This document shows, in pieces, positions 46,231 through 54,042 of a stretch of 64,000 nt of DNA. Below the pieces are notes generated by a model, which saw only the letters and a program-made list of their open reading frames with translations, did no database searches and had not been told where the DNA came from. The stretch is taken from positions 9,803-73,802 of the forward strand of contig JBJHCH010000002.1 of assembly GCA_050485905.1 (NCBI GenBank), read 5' to 3'. Made by a program: the position numbers and the translations under genes. Every line of letters begins with the position of its first letter. Within the stretch, counting starts at the first letter, position 1. This DNA comes from JAWLCA01 sp050485905. Lineage in GTDB: Bacteria > Pseudomonadota > Alphaproteobacteria > Rhodobacterales > Rhodobacteraceae.

Positions 46231-47424
46231 ATGCCCGGACGCGCCGCTTTCCTGTCCCATCTGACCGACACGCTGGATGCCATCGAGTCTGATGGTCTGA
46301 TGAAGCGCGAGCGGCAGATTGCCTCGCCCCAGGGGGTGCATGTGCATGTCGGCGGGCGCGACTATCTGAACCTCTGCGCCAACAACTACCTTGGGCTGGC
46401 GGACCATCCCGCGCTGATCGCGGCGGCCAAGGCGGCGATGGACGACCACGGCTTCGGCATGGCCTCGGTCCGATTCATCTGCGGCACGCAGGATCTGCAC
46501 CGGCGGCTGGAGGAGCGGCTGGCGCGGTTCCTTGGCACGGATGACTCGATCCTGTTCGCCGCCTGTTTCGATGCCAACGGCGGACTGTTCGAGCCGCTGC
46601 TGGGGCCGGAGGATGCGGTGATCTCGGACGCGCTGAATCACGCCTCGATCATCGACGGCATCCGGCTTTGCAAGGCGCGGCGGTATCGCTATGCCAATTC
46701 CGACATGGCCGACCTGCGGCGGCAGGTTGAACAGGCGCGTGCAGATGGCGCGCGGCATGTGATGATCGCCACCGATGGCGTGTTCTCGATGGACGGCTAT
46801 CTGGCGAAGCTGCCCGAGATTAAGGCGCTGGCCGAGGAGTTCGACGCGCTGGTCATGGTGGACGATTGCCACGCCACCGGCTTCATGGGGCCAAAGGGAG
46901 CGGGGACGCCGGCACATTTCGGGGTGAAGGTGGACATCCTGACCGGTACGCTGGGCAAGGCGCTGGGCGGCGCGCTGGGTGGATACATCGCCGGGCCGCA
47001 GCCGGTGATCGACCTGCTGCGCCAGCGGGCGCGGCCCTATCTGTTCTCGAACGCGCTGCCACCCGCCGTTGTGGGGGCGTCGCTGGCCGCGCTCGATCTG
47101 GTCGAGCAGGCGGACGACCTGCGCGCGCAACTGTTTGACAACACGGCCTACTGGCGCGCGGGGCTGACGGACGCGGGCTTCACCCTGCTGCCGGGCGAGC
47201 ATCCCATCGTGCCGGTTATGCTGGGTGAGGCGCGGCTGGCGCAGGACATGGCGCGGGAACTGGACGCGCGCGGGGTCTATGTCGCGGGGTTCTTCTTCCC
47301 GGTGGTGCCGAAAGGTCAGGCGCGGATCCGCACGCAGATGAATGCGCGACTGACGCGCGACGATCTGGATTTCGCGCTGGATGCGTTCCGCGATGCGGGG
47401 CGGGCAGTGGGGGCAATCGCATGA
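46231..47424 (+). CDS. kbl: Glycine C-acetyltransferase (2-amino-3-ketobutyrate CoA ligase)
   Basis: A 397-residue PLP enzyme that splits 2-amino-3-ketobutyrate with CoA into glycine and acetyl-CoA, the second step of threonine breakdown. It shows YLNLCANNYLGLADHPALIAA, SVRFICGTQDLHRRLEERLA, the MVDDCHATGFMGPKGAG segment with the PLP-contacting Asp and His, and the PLP-binding lysine in TGTLGKALGGALGG. The length and order match Kbl rather than other alpha-oxoamine synthases. tdh begins within its last codons (four-base overlap), so the two are translated together. Confidence 0.96.
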   Translation: MPGRAAFLSHLTDTLDAIESDGLMKRERQIASPQGVHVHVGGRDYLNLCANNYLGLADHPALIAAAKAAMDDHGFGMASVRFICGTQDLHRRLEERLARFLGTDDSILFAACFDANGGLFEPLLGPEDAVISDALNHASIIDGIRLCKARRYRYANSDMADLRRQVEQARADGARHVMIATDGVFSMDGYLAKLPEIKALAEEFDALVMVDDCHATGFMGPKGAGTPAHFGVKVDILTGTLGKALGGALGGYIAGPQPVIDLLRQRARPYLFSNALPPAVVGASLAALDLVEQADDLRAQLFDNTAYWRAGLTDAGFTLLPGEHPIVPVMLGEARLAQDMARELDARGVYVAGFFFPVVPKGQARIRTQMNARLTRDDLDFALDAFRDAGRAVGAIA

Positions 47425-48446
47425 AGGCACTGGTCAAGGCGAAGCCGGAGCCGGGCCTGTGGCTGGAGTCGCGCGACGTGCCCCAGATCGGCCCCGACGA
47501 CGTACTGATCCGCGTGCGCAAGACCGGCATCTGCGGCACCGACATCCACATCTGGAACTGGGACGACTGGGCGCAGCGCACCGTGCCCGTGCCGCTGGTC
47601 ACCGGCCACGAGTTTGCGGGCGAGATCGTAGAGGTGGGCCGCAATGTCGACGACCTCAAGATCGGCCAGCGATGCTCGGGCGAGGGGCACCTGATCGGCA
47701 AGCACAGCCGGCAAAGCCGGGCAGGCAAGTTCCATCTGGACCCAGAAACCCGCGGCATCGGCGTGAACGAACCCGGCGCCTTTGCCGATTACCTGCGCCT
47801 GCCCGCGTTCAATGTCGTGCCGCTGCCCGACGCCATCGACGACGAGATCGGCGCGATCCTCGACCCGCTGGGCAATGCCGTGCACACCGCGCTGTCGTTC
47901 GATCTGGTAGGAGAGGACGTGCTGATCACCGGCGCCGGCCCCATCGGGATCATGGCCGGCGCGGTCGCCCGCCATGTCGGCGCGCGGCATGTGGTGATCA
48001 CCGACGTCAACCCGGCCCGGCTGGAGCTTGCGGGTCGGGTGGCCGATGTGGTGCCGGTGAACGTGGCCGAGGAAGACCTGAAATCGGTCATCTCGCGGCT
48101 GAAGATGGCGCAGGGATTTGATGTCGGGCTTGAAATGTCGGGCAATCAGGCCGCGCTCGACCAGATGGTCGAGGCGCTGGTGATGGGCGGGCGCATCGCG
48201 CTGCTGGGCATCCCGCCGGGCAAGTCGCCGGTTGACTGGTCGCGCATCGTGTTCAAGGCGATCACGATCAAGGGCGTCTATGGCCGCGAGATATTCGAGA
48301 CCTGGTACAAGATGATCGCCATGCTGGAAAACGGCCTGGACGTTCGCGCCGTCATCACCCACCGCTTCCCCGTGGACCGCTTCGCCGAGGCATTCGAGAT
48401 CATGCGCTCGGGCCAGAGCGGCAAGATCATGTTGGACTGGGACTGA
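47421..48446 (+). CDS. tdh: L-threonine 3-dehydrogenase
   Basis: A 341-residue medium-chain dehydrogenase that oxidises threonine to 2-amino-3-ketobutyrate with NAD. The catalytic zinc site uses Cys38 (TGICGTDIH), His63 and Glu64 (TGHEFAGE), and the cofactor motif is TGAGPIGIMAG. The region around residue 90, which in E. coli Tdh holds four structural-zinc cysteines, here reads GEGHLIGKHSRQSRAGKFHL and has lost all four, so only one zinc per subunit is expected. I have the impression that other alphaproteobacterial Tdh proteins share this loss. It is coupled to kbl; both lie in the inositol region behind a putative operator. Confidence 0.94.
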   Translation: MKALVKAKPEPGLWLESRDVPQIGPDDVLIRVRKTGICGTDIHIWNWDDWAQRTVPVPLVTGHEFAGEIVEVGRNVDDLKIGQRCSGEGHLIGKHSRQSRAGKFHLDPETRGIGVNEPGAFADYLRLPAFNVVPLPDAIDDEIGAILDPLGNAVHTALSFDLVGEDVLITGAGPIGIMAGAVARHVGARHVVITDVNPARLELAGRVADVVPVNVAEEDLKSVISRLKMAQGFDVGLEMSGNQAALDQMVEALVMGGRIALLGIPPGKSPVDWSRIVFKAITIKGVYGREIFETWYKMIAMLENGLDVRAVITHRFPVDRFAEAFEIMRSGQSGKIMLDWD

Positions 48447-49277
48447 TCAGCCGATCCGGTAGAACGCGGCCGCCGTGCCGCCGAAGATGCGGGCGCGGTC
48501 GGCGGCGGGCAGATGCGCCGTCAGCGCCTCGGCCGTGCGCCGCCAGCCGACATATTCCTCGCGCAGCCGGCAGACCGGCCAGTCCGATCCCCACATCACC
48601 CGCTCGGGTCCGAAGACCGACAGGACATGGTCGGCATAGGGCTTCAGTGCCTCGGCCGACCAGTCGTCATCCGACTCGGTCACGAGGGCGGAGAACTTGC
48701 AATACGCGCCCGTCTCTGCCGCGATCCGGGCGATACCTTCGGCCCAATGGTTGTAAGCGTCGGGGTCGCGGATCTGCGGTTTCATGCAGTGATCGACCAC
48801 CACGCGCAGGCCAGGGTGGCGTTTCAGGATCGTCAGGAAGTTCGCCAGATGCCGGGGAAACCCAAGCGCATCGAAGGTCAGATCCAGCTCGACAAGCGCG
48901 GCAAAGGCCCACTGAATGTCATCGCGCAGCAGCCAGTCATCATCTGGGATATCCTGCACCATCGGCCGCACGCCGCGGAACTTCGGGTGCCGGGCAAGGC
49001 GGCGCAGGGTGTCGATCTGGTCCGGGCGCTCGAAGTCCACCCAGCCCACCACGGCGGCGACGTGATCGGTCGCATCCGCGATGCCCAGCATGTATTCGGT
49101 TTCCTCGACCGTGGGCGCGGCCTGCACCAGCACCGTTTTCTCAATGCCGTGCGCGGCAAGTTGGGGCGCCAGATCGGCAGGCCCATAGGGCCGCGACAGC
49201 ACAGGGTCGTCGGCTGGCATCCAGCCGTAATCGCCGCGCGCGGGGTTCCAGTAGTGCTGATGGGCGTCAATCTGCAT
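48447..49277 (-). CDS. Amidohydrolase family protein (sugar-lactonase-like)
   Basis: A 276-residue TIM-barrel hydrolase of the amidohydrolase_2 type, as in L-fuconolactonase and related sugar lactonases. The first metal motif is DAHQHYW at residues 4-10, a conserved VVDHCMKP follows the middle, and RVMWGSDWPVCRL near the C-terminus carries the catalytic aspartate. The ATG at 49277 gives the start MQIDAHQHYWNP; upstream codons overlap the neighbouring gene. It is convergent with tdh, whose stop directly abuts its own, and follows the aldo/keto reductase by ten bases. The pair suggests oxidation of an aldose to a lactone, then lactone opening. Confidence 0.88.
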   Translation of the reverse strand: MQIDAHQHYWNPARGDYGWMPADDPVLSRPYGPADLAPQLAAHGIEKTVLVQAAPTVEETEYMLGIADATDHVAAVVGWVDFERPDQIDTLRRLARHPKFRGVRPMVQDIPDDDWLLRDDIQWAFAALVELDLTFDALGFPRHLANFLTILKRHPGLRVVVDHCMKPQIRDPDAYNHWAEGIARIAAETGAYCKFSALVTESDDDWSAEALKPYADHVLSVFGPERVMWGSDWPVCRLREEYVGWRRTAEALTAHLPAADRARIFGGTAAAFYRIG

Positions 49278-49287
49278 CTGCTCTGCC

Positions 49288-50253
49288 TCAACCCGGATCG
49301 TACTGCCGGGTCGCTTCGGGGTCGTCGGTGGCAAAGGGCAGGGCGGCCAGTTCCTCCCACAGGGCGGGCGGGATCGGCATCCGCGCCCAATCGATCGTCT
49401 GGGCCACCCGTTCGGGTTTCGTTACGCCGCAGATCGTCGAAGTGATGCGTGGATCGCGGAGCGAGAATTGCAGCGCCGCCGCCCCCGTTGGTACGCCATG
49501 GCGGGCGCAGATCTCCTCAACCCGCGCGACCGGGGCAAGCATCTCGTCCGTCGCCTCCTGATAGACATAGCGGCCATAGACCGTGCCCTTGGCCAGCGCG
49601 CCGCCGGCATAGGGCGCAGCGTTCAGCACGGATACGCCGCGCGACCGCGCAAGTTCGATCATCGGCTCGGCATTTCGGTTCACGATCGTGAAGCGATTGT
49701 GGGTGATCAGCGCGTCGAAATCCCAATCGCGCAGGATCGGCATCATCACATCCACCCGGCCGGCCGCCAGCCCGACCGCCTGCGCAAGCCCCTCTTCCTT
49801 CATCTTCATCAGCGCATCCAGCGCGCCGCCCTTGCGGGTGATCGGGTCCAGATCGCTGGCATGTTCGGGGTCGTGCAGATGCAGGATTTGCACCCTGTCA
49901 ATTCCCAGCCGGGTCAGGCTTTCCTCCAGCGACCTGCGGGCACGGTCGGCGTCGAACAGGCCCGTCTCCATGTTGCGGTCCAGCTTTGTGGACAGGATGC
50001 GCCCCGCAGGCCAGCCGCCCATCTCGCGCACCACATGGCCGATGCGCTCTTCACTGCGCCCCATGCCGTAGTTGTTGGACGTATCCAGAAACCCGTCGTC
50101 GCGGGCCAGAATCGCGCGAACGGTGGCATGGGCGGTTTCCTCTGCCACCTCGTACCCATAGGTCGCCGGCATATCCCCAAGGCCAGAGGTGCCGAAGCAG
50201 ATCGCCGGCACCCGTAGTCCTGTCTCGCCAATCTCTTCGATCCGTGCGGCCAT
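49288..50253 (-). CDS. Aldo/keto reductase (aldose 1-dehydrogenase-like)
   Basis: A 321-residue NAD(P)-dependent oxidoreductase with the AKR barrel. The usual tetrad is traceable: Asp in FLDTSNNYGMGRSE with the tyrosine following, Lys in LSTKLDR, and His in QILHLHDPEH. The sequence resembles D-threo-aldose 1-dehydrogenase and L-fucose dehydrogenase, which oxidise a sugar to its lactone; the downstream lactonase-like gene fits that role. Its start faces the sugar importer genes across a 234-base gap with a copy of the inositol-region palindrome, so both directions are probably induced together. Confidence 0.87.
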   Translation of the reverse strand: MAARIEEIGETGLRVPAICFGTSGLGDMPATYGYEVAEETAHATVRAILARDDGFLDTSNNYGMGRSEERIGHVVREMGGWPAGRILSTKLDRNMETGLFDADRARRSLEESLTRLGIDRVQILHLHDPEHASDLDPITRKGGALDALMKMKEEGLAQAVGLAAGRVDVMMPILRDWDFDALITHNRFTIVNRNAEPMIELARSRGVSVLNAAPYAGGALAKGTVYGRYVYQEATDEMLAPVARVEEICARHGVPTGAAALQFSLRDPRITSTICGVTKPERVAQTIDWARMPIPPALWEELAALPFATDDPEATRQYDPG

Positions 50254-50360
50254 GGTTCCTCCCCCAAAGGTAACCGCTGTGACACTCGGGGCCGGGCGCC
50301 CTGAATGTCAATCGCGGGCGCGATCCGCCATCGCGCGAACCGCTGCTGAAACCGCAGATT

Positions 50361-50374
50361 GCAATGATCGTTGT
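50361..50374. promoter_or_regulatory. Putative inositol-regulon operator, site 3
   Basis: GCAATGATCGTTGT matches site 1 at 12 of 14 positions. It lies in the divergent gap between the aldo/keto reductase and the sugar importer. A further half-site-like GGCAATTTTGC is found about 16 bases to the right. Confidence 0.6.
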
Positions 50375-50487
50375 GTGATATCAAGTCCGGCAATTTTGCT
50401 TGATCGGTGCCGCCACCTGTGGCAGCCTTCGGTCGAGATCGCCGGCATCGGGCAGAGATCCGGGCGGCGACCAGGGAGGGGTCGGCG

Positions 50488-51228
50488 ATGCCGGTGCTGG
50501 AACTGAACGGCGTTTCCAAGAGCTTTGGCGCGATCCGCGCGCTGTCCGGCGTTGACCTGACGCTTGAGCAGGGTGAAGCGATCGGGCTGATGGGCGACAA
50601 CGGCGCCGGCAAGTCCACCCTGATGAAGATCATCGCCGGAAACTTCAGCCCGACCGAGGGCACCATTCGCATCGATGGCGAGGAAGTGCATTTTTCCAAG
50701 CCGCTGGAGGCGCGGCAGAAGGGTATCGAGATCGTCTATCAGGATCTCGCACTTTGCGACAACCTGACGGCTGCGGGGAACGTCTTTCTGGGCCGTGAGC
50801 TGAAAAAGAAGATCGGGCCGTTCAAATGGCTCGACCATGCCGGGATGAACCGCCGCGCGGCTGCCCTGTTCGCCGAGTTGAAGTCTGAAACGCGCCCCCG
50901 CGATCTGGTGCGCCAGATGTCTGGTGGGCAGCGACAGGCGGTGGCGATCGCGCGCACCCGACTGTCCGATCCGAAGATCGTGCTGATGGATGAACCCACC
51001 GCCGCCATCTCGGTCCGCCAGGTGAAGGAGGTGCTGGGTCTGATCCAGCGGCTGAAGGATTCGGGCCATGCCGTGATTCTGGTATCCCATCGGATGCCGG
51101 ACGTGTTCGACGTCTGCGACCGCGTCGCGGTCCTGCGCCGGGGCACCAAGGTTGCCGACAAGCGCATCGTCGCATCGAGCCCCGAGGAAGTGACCGGCCT
51201 GATCACGGGAGCGATAGCCGCCGCATGA
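50488..51228 (+). CDS. Sugar ABC importer ATPase (CUT2 type, single domain)
   Basis: A 246-residue ATPase. Walker A is GDNGAGKST, the Q-loop region GIEIVYQDLALCDNLTAAGN is typical of CUT2 importers, the signature is MSGGQRQ, Walker B is IVLMDEPTAAIS and the H-loop is ILVSHRM. Most CUT2 ATPases carry two tandem ATPase domains; this one has one, as in FrcA of the rhizobial fructose importer, so two copies must pair. The ATG at 50488 has GGGAGGGG upstream. The stop overlaps the permease start by four bases. Confidence 0.92.
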   Translation: MPVLELNGVSKSFGAIRALSGVDLTLEQGEAIGLMGDNGAGKSTLMKIIAGNFSPTEGTIRIDGEEVHFSKPLEARQKGIEIVYQDLALCDNLTAAGNVFLGRELKKKIGPFKWLDHAGMNRRAAALFAELKSETRPRDLVRQMSGGQRQAVAIARTRLSDPKIVLMDEPTAAISVRQVKEVLGLIQRLKDSGHAVILVSHRMPDVFDVCDRVAVLRRGTKVADKRIVASSPEEVTGLITGAIAAA

Positions 51229-52250
51229 CCAGCACAAGCACCAACCAGACCACCGATCACGCCGCAATCGACGACTCGATTGCCGGCAGACGAGAGATGA
51301 CATGGTGGCAATCCGTCACCCGCAGCCAGCCATTCTGGGTTCTGATTGCGATTCTGGTGATGGGCGCGGTGATGAGCCAAGTGTCCGGCGTCTTCCTGTC
51401 CGAACGCAACATGTTCAACGTGGCGCGCAACTTCGCCTTCTTCGGGATCATGGCGCTGGGTATGACGGCGGTGATCTGCACGGCGGGGATCGACCTGTCG
51501 GTCGGTTCGCTCATGGGGCTGGCGGGTATCGTGACAGGGTTGGTCATGCAGGCGGGCTACAGCATCGGTCTGGGCTTTCTTGCCTGCATGGGCGTGGCAG
51601 CACTGGTCGGCCTGGTGAACGGGGTGCTGATCGCCTATCTGCGCATAGCACCCTTTGTGGTGACGCTGGGGATGCTGGCCATTGCGCGGTCGCTCGCGAT
51701 GGTGATCTCCGACAACAAGATGATCTACAACTTCGGCCCCGATCAGGCGCTTTACCTGTGGATCGGCGGCTCCAGCACATTCGGCGTGCCGCATCCGCTT
51801 TGGGTGCTGGCAATCATGACGGTGTGCTTCTGGTTTGCCTTCAACCACACCACTTGGGGTCGGTGGGTATTTGCCGTCGGCGGCAATATTCATGCCGCAC
51901 GCCTGTCCGGCATCCCGGTGGAGCGTGTGCTGGTATCGGTCTACATCACCTGCTCGTGCTGCGCGGGTCTTGCGGCGTTCCTCATGGTGGGCTGGTTCGG
52001 GTCGGTCACCAACGCGCTGGGCCAGACCTATGAGTTGAACGTGATCGCCGCCACGGTGATCGGGGGCGCCAACCTGATGGGCGGCGTGGCCTTCGCCTTT
52101 GGCGCACCCATCGGCGCCGCGCTGATGGAACTGATCCGCAACTCGCTGCTGCTCGCCGGAATCGGCGCGCTGTGGCAGCAGTTCTTCGTCGGCCTGTTTC
52201 TGATCTGCGCCGTGTTGCTGGAGCAGATTCGCAACCGCGACCGCTCGTGA
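51225..52250 (+). CDS. Sugar ABC importer permease (CUT2 type)
   Basis: A 341-residue inner-membrane permease with eight to ten hydrophobic segments after a soluble N-terminal tail of about 35 residues. Family landmarks are FGIMALGMTAVICTAGIDLS followed by VGSLMGLAGI, VNGVLIAYLRIAPFVVTLGM, the AVGGNIHAARLSGIPVERVL coupling loop, and IGGANLMGGVAFAFGAPIGA. These match RbsC/XylH-type permeases. The ligand is unknown; inositol or the aldose handled by the divergent dehydrogenase are both plausible. Confidence 0.92.
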   Translation: MTSTSTNQTTDHAAIDDSIAGRREMTWWQSVTRSQPFWVLIAILVMGAVMSQVSGVFLSERNMFNVARNFAFFGIMALGMTAVICTAGIDLSVGSLMGLAGIVTGLVMQAGYSIGLGFLACMGVAALVGLVNGVLIAYLRIAPFVVTLGMLAIARSLAMVISDNKMIYNFGPDQALYLWIGGSSTFGVPHPLWVLAIMTVCFWFAFNHTTWGRWVFAVGGNIHAARLSGIPVERVLVSVYITCSCCAGLAAFLMVGWFGSVTNALGQTYELNVIAATVIGGANLMGGVAFAFGAPIGAALMELIRNSLLLAGIGALWQQFFVGLFLICAVLLEQIRNRDRS

Positions 52251-52296
52251 TCCGGGCGGAGCATCAAGGTAACCAAGAGGGGGAGGAGACCCGAAG

Positions 52297-53286
52297 ATGA
52301 AGAAACTGATGTGTGCGACCATTCTGGCCGCCATGACCGTGCCGGGGGTGGCGGCGGCCGACCAGCTTCGGCTGGCGCTCGTGCCCAAGGCGATGAACAA
52401 CCCGTTCTTCGATCAGGCCCGCGATGGCTGCTATCGTGCCCAGGAAGAAGATTCGAGCATCGAATGCGTCTACATCGGTCCGGGTGAACATACCGAGCTT
52501 GAGCAGATCCAGATCGTGCAGGATCTGATCACGCAGGGCGTGGACGGGATCGCCGTGTCGCCGTCGAACGCGCCCGCCATGGCCCGCGCGCTGCAGGCCG
52601 CCGTCGATGCCGGTATCCCGGTGATGACATGGGACGCCGACCTGCTGGATGAGGACAAGCATATCCGCGCCACCTTTGTCGGTACCCGCAACTACGACAT
52701 CGGCGTCAACCTTGCCCGCATCGCGATGGACCGGCACCCCGACGGCGGCACCGTCTGCCTGCAGACCGGCGGCGCGGCGGCGGCCAACCACAACGAGCGC
52801 CTTCAGGGCATCCGCGACACGCTGGGCGGGCGCTCTGACACCACGCCGCCGGGCGATCCGCTGGCGGGCGATGGCGGCTGGACCGAGATCTCGGGCTGCC
52901 CGCTGATCACCGATGACGACGGCAACCGCGCCGTGCAGGGGATGACCGACATCCTTGCCGCCAACCCCGACCTCACCGCCTTCATCTCCACCGGGGCCTT
53001 CACCCAATGGTTCGACAACGCCTATCGCCAGGCTGCCGAGCCCTACAAGGATCGGATGGACGCGGGCGAACTGTCGATTATCGTCGCCGACACGCTGCCG
53101 ATGCAGATGGAGCAGCTTGCCGACGGCCTGTCCAACGGCCAGGTCGGCCAGCGCCCGTTCGAGATGGGCTACCGCGCGATGTTCGTCCTGAAGGACCTGA
53201 TCGAGGGCAATTCGGTCGAGGATCCGATGTATACCGGACTGGACGTCTGCACGACCGAGAACGCGGCGACCTGCCTGGAGATGTGA
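52297..53286 (+). CDS. Sugar ABC importer periplasmic binding protein (CUT2 type)
   Basis: A 329-residue secreted protein of the Peripla_BP_4 type. The signal peptide is MKKLMCATILAAMTVPGVAA, with cleavage before ADQLRLALVPK. The mature protein shows the binding-fold pattern PKAMNNPFFDQARDGCYRAQ, LITQGVDGIAVSPSNAPAMA, VMTWDADLLDEDKHIRATFV and the hinge region near VADTLPMQMEQLADGL. GGGGGAGGAG lies just upstream of the ATG. A strong terminator follows the gene, so the importer is a three-gene unit. Cysteines in pairs (for example near the C-terminus) may form disulfides. Confidence 0.92.
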   Translation: MKKLMCATILAAMTVPGVAAADQLRLALVPKAMNNPFFDQARDGCYRAQEEDSSIECVYIGPGEHTELEQIQIVQDLITQGVDGIAVSPSNAPAMARALQAAVDAGIPVMTWDADLLDEDKHIRATFVGTRNYDIGVNLARIAMDRHPDGGTVCLQTGGAAAANHNERLQGIRDTLGGRSDTTPPGDPLAGDGGWTEISGCPLITDDDGNRAVQGMTDILAANPDLTAFISTGAFTQWFDNAYRQAAEPYKDRMDAGELSIIVADTLPMQMEQLADGLSNGQVGQRPFEMGYRAMFVLKDLIEGNSVEDPMYTGLDVCTTENAATCLEM

Positions 53287-53307
53287 GCCGGGTAAATTGA
53301 AGGGCGG

Positions 53308-53336
53308 GGGCCGGGCATTCGCCCGGCCCTTTGCAT
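53308..53336 (+). terminator. Terminator after the sugar importer operon
   Basis: GGGCCGGGC, an ATTC loop and GCCCGGCCC are followed by TTTGCATTT. The stem starts 22 bases past the stop codon. Confidence 0.9.
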
Positions 53337-53382
53337 TTCTGTGCCTCGCGGCAGGTCGCAATCGCGTATTTCGCAGCATGAG

Positions 53383-53438
53383 TGTGACGCTAGCGCATGC
53401 ATCCGTGATGCAATATCATGCAGGCTGTGACGCTAGCG
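53383..53438. repeat. Duplicated 13-bp motif around a small inverted repeat, upstream of the usp gene
   Basis: TGTGACGCTAGCG occurs at 53383-53395 and again at 53426-53438. Between them lies TGCATC-CGT-GATGCA, an inverted repeat, followed by a further ATGCA. The block ends about 147 bases before the universal stress protein start and resembles a pair of regulator sites rather than a terminator or coding sequence. Confidence 0.6.
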
Positions 53439-53585
53439 GCGAAGATTCCTTCGCAAAGGTGGTGATTGGCCGCAATGTTTTCGAATATTCTTTCACAGGG
53501 CCGTCACATTTGGGAAGCCTTGCCGGCCCTTTCGCCCGATCATTGACCACCGTCCGGCAAAGGGCGGGACACAGAGGAGACAGTG

Positions 53586-54020
53586 ATGCCAAACAGATAT
53601 GTCGTGGCCTATGACGACAGTCAGGCCGCGCGTCGCGCCGTTGATTTTGCGGTGGAACGCGCGAAACAGGACGGGGCGACGCTGGTCGTCGCCCATGTGC
53701 TGGAATGGTCGCCCTACAGCTTCCTGACAAAGGAGGAACTGGAGGAGCGCCACAAGCGGCGGGAAGAGGAACTGGCGCGCGCCCATGCGGCCATCGTCGA
53801 CCCGCTGCTGAAGGAACTCGCAGCCGCCGGCATCGCCGCGGATTCCGAGATCCGCTACGGCCATGTGGTCGAAACCATCGTTGCCCTGGCTGAAGAAACC
53901 AAGGCCGCGCAGATCTTCATCGGCCGCACTGGCCAGACAGGCATGGTCAGCCGACTGTTCGGGTCGGTCGCGGGCTCACTGGCGCAGGTCGCGCCGGTCC
54001 CCTGCACGATCGTCCCGTAA
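53586..54020 (+). CDS. Universal stress protein, UspA family
   Basis: A 144-residue cytoplasmic protein with the Usp alpha/beta fold. It begins MPNRYVVAYDDSQAARRAVD; the ATP-binding signature appears near the end as IFIGRTGQTGMVSRLFGSVA followed by GSLAQVAPVPCTIVP, a good match to the G-2X-G-9X-G(S/T) pattern of ATP-binding Usp proteins. A charged helix (LTKEELEERHKRREEELARA) lies in the middle. GAGGAGA precedes the ATG at 53586; a GTG one codon earlier is unlikely. The symporter gene follows after 22 bases, so the two probably share a transcript. Confidence 0.93.
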   Translation: MPNRYVVAYDDSQAARRAVDFAVERAKQDGATLVVAHVLEWSPYSFLTKEELEERHKRREEELARAHAAIVDPLLKELAAAGIAADSEIRYGHVVETIVALAEETKAAQIFIGRTGQTGMVSRLFGSVAGSLAQVAPVPCTIVP

Positions 54021-54042
54021 TGCATCACAGAAGGAAACGGCA

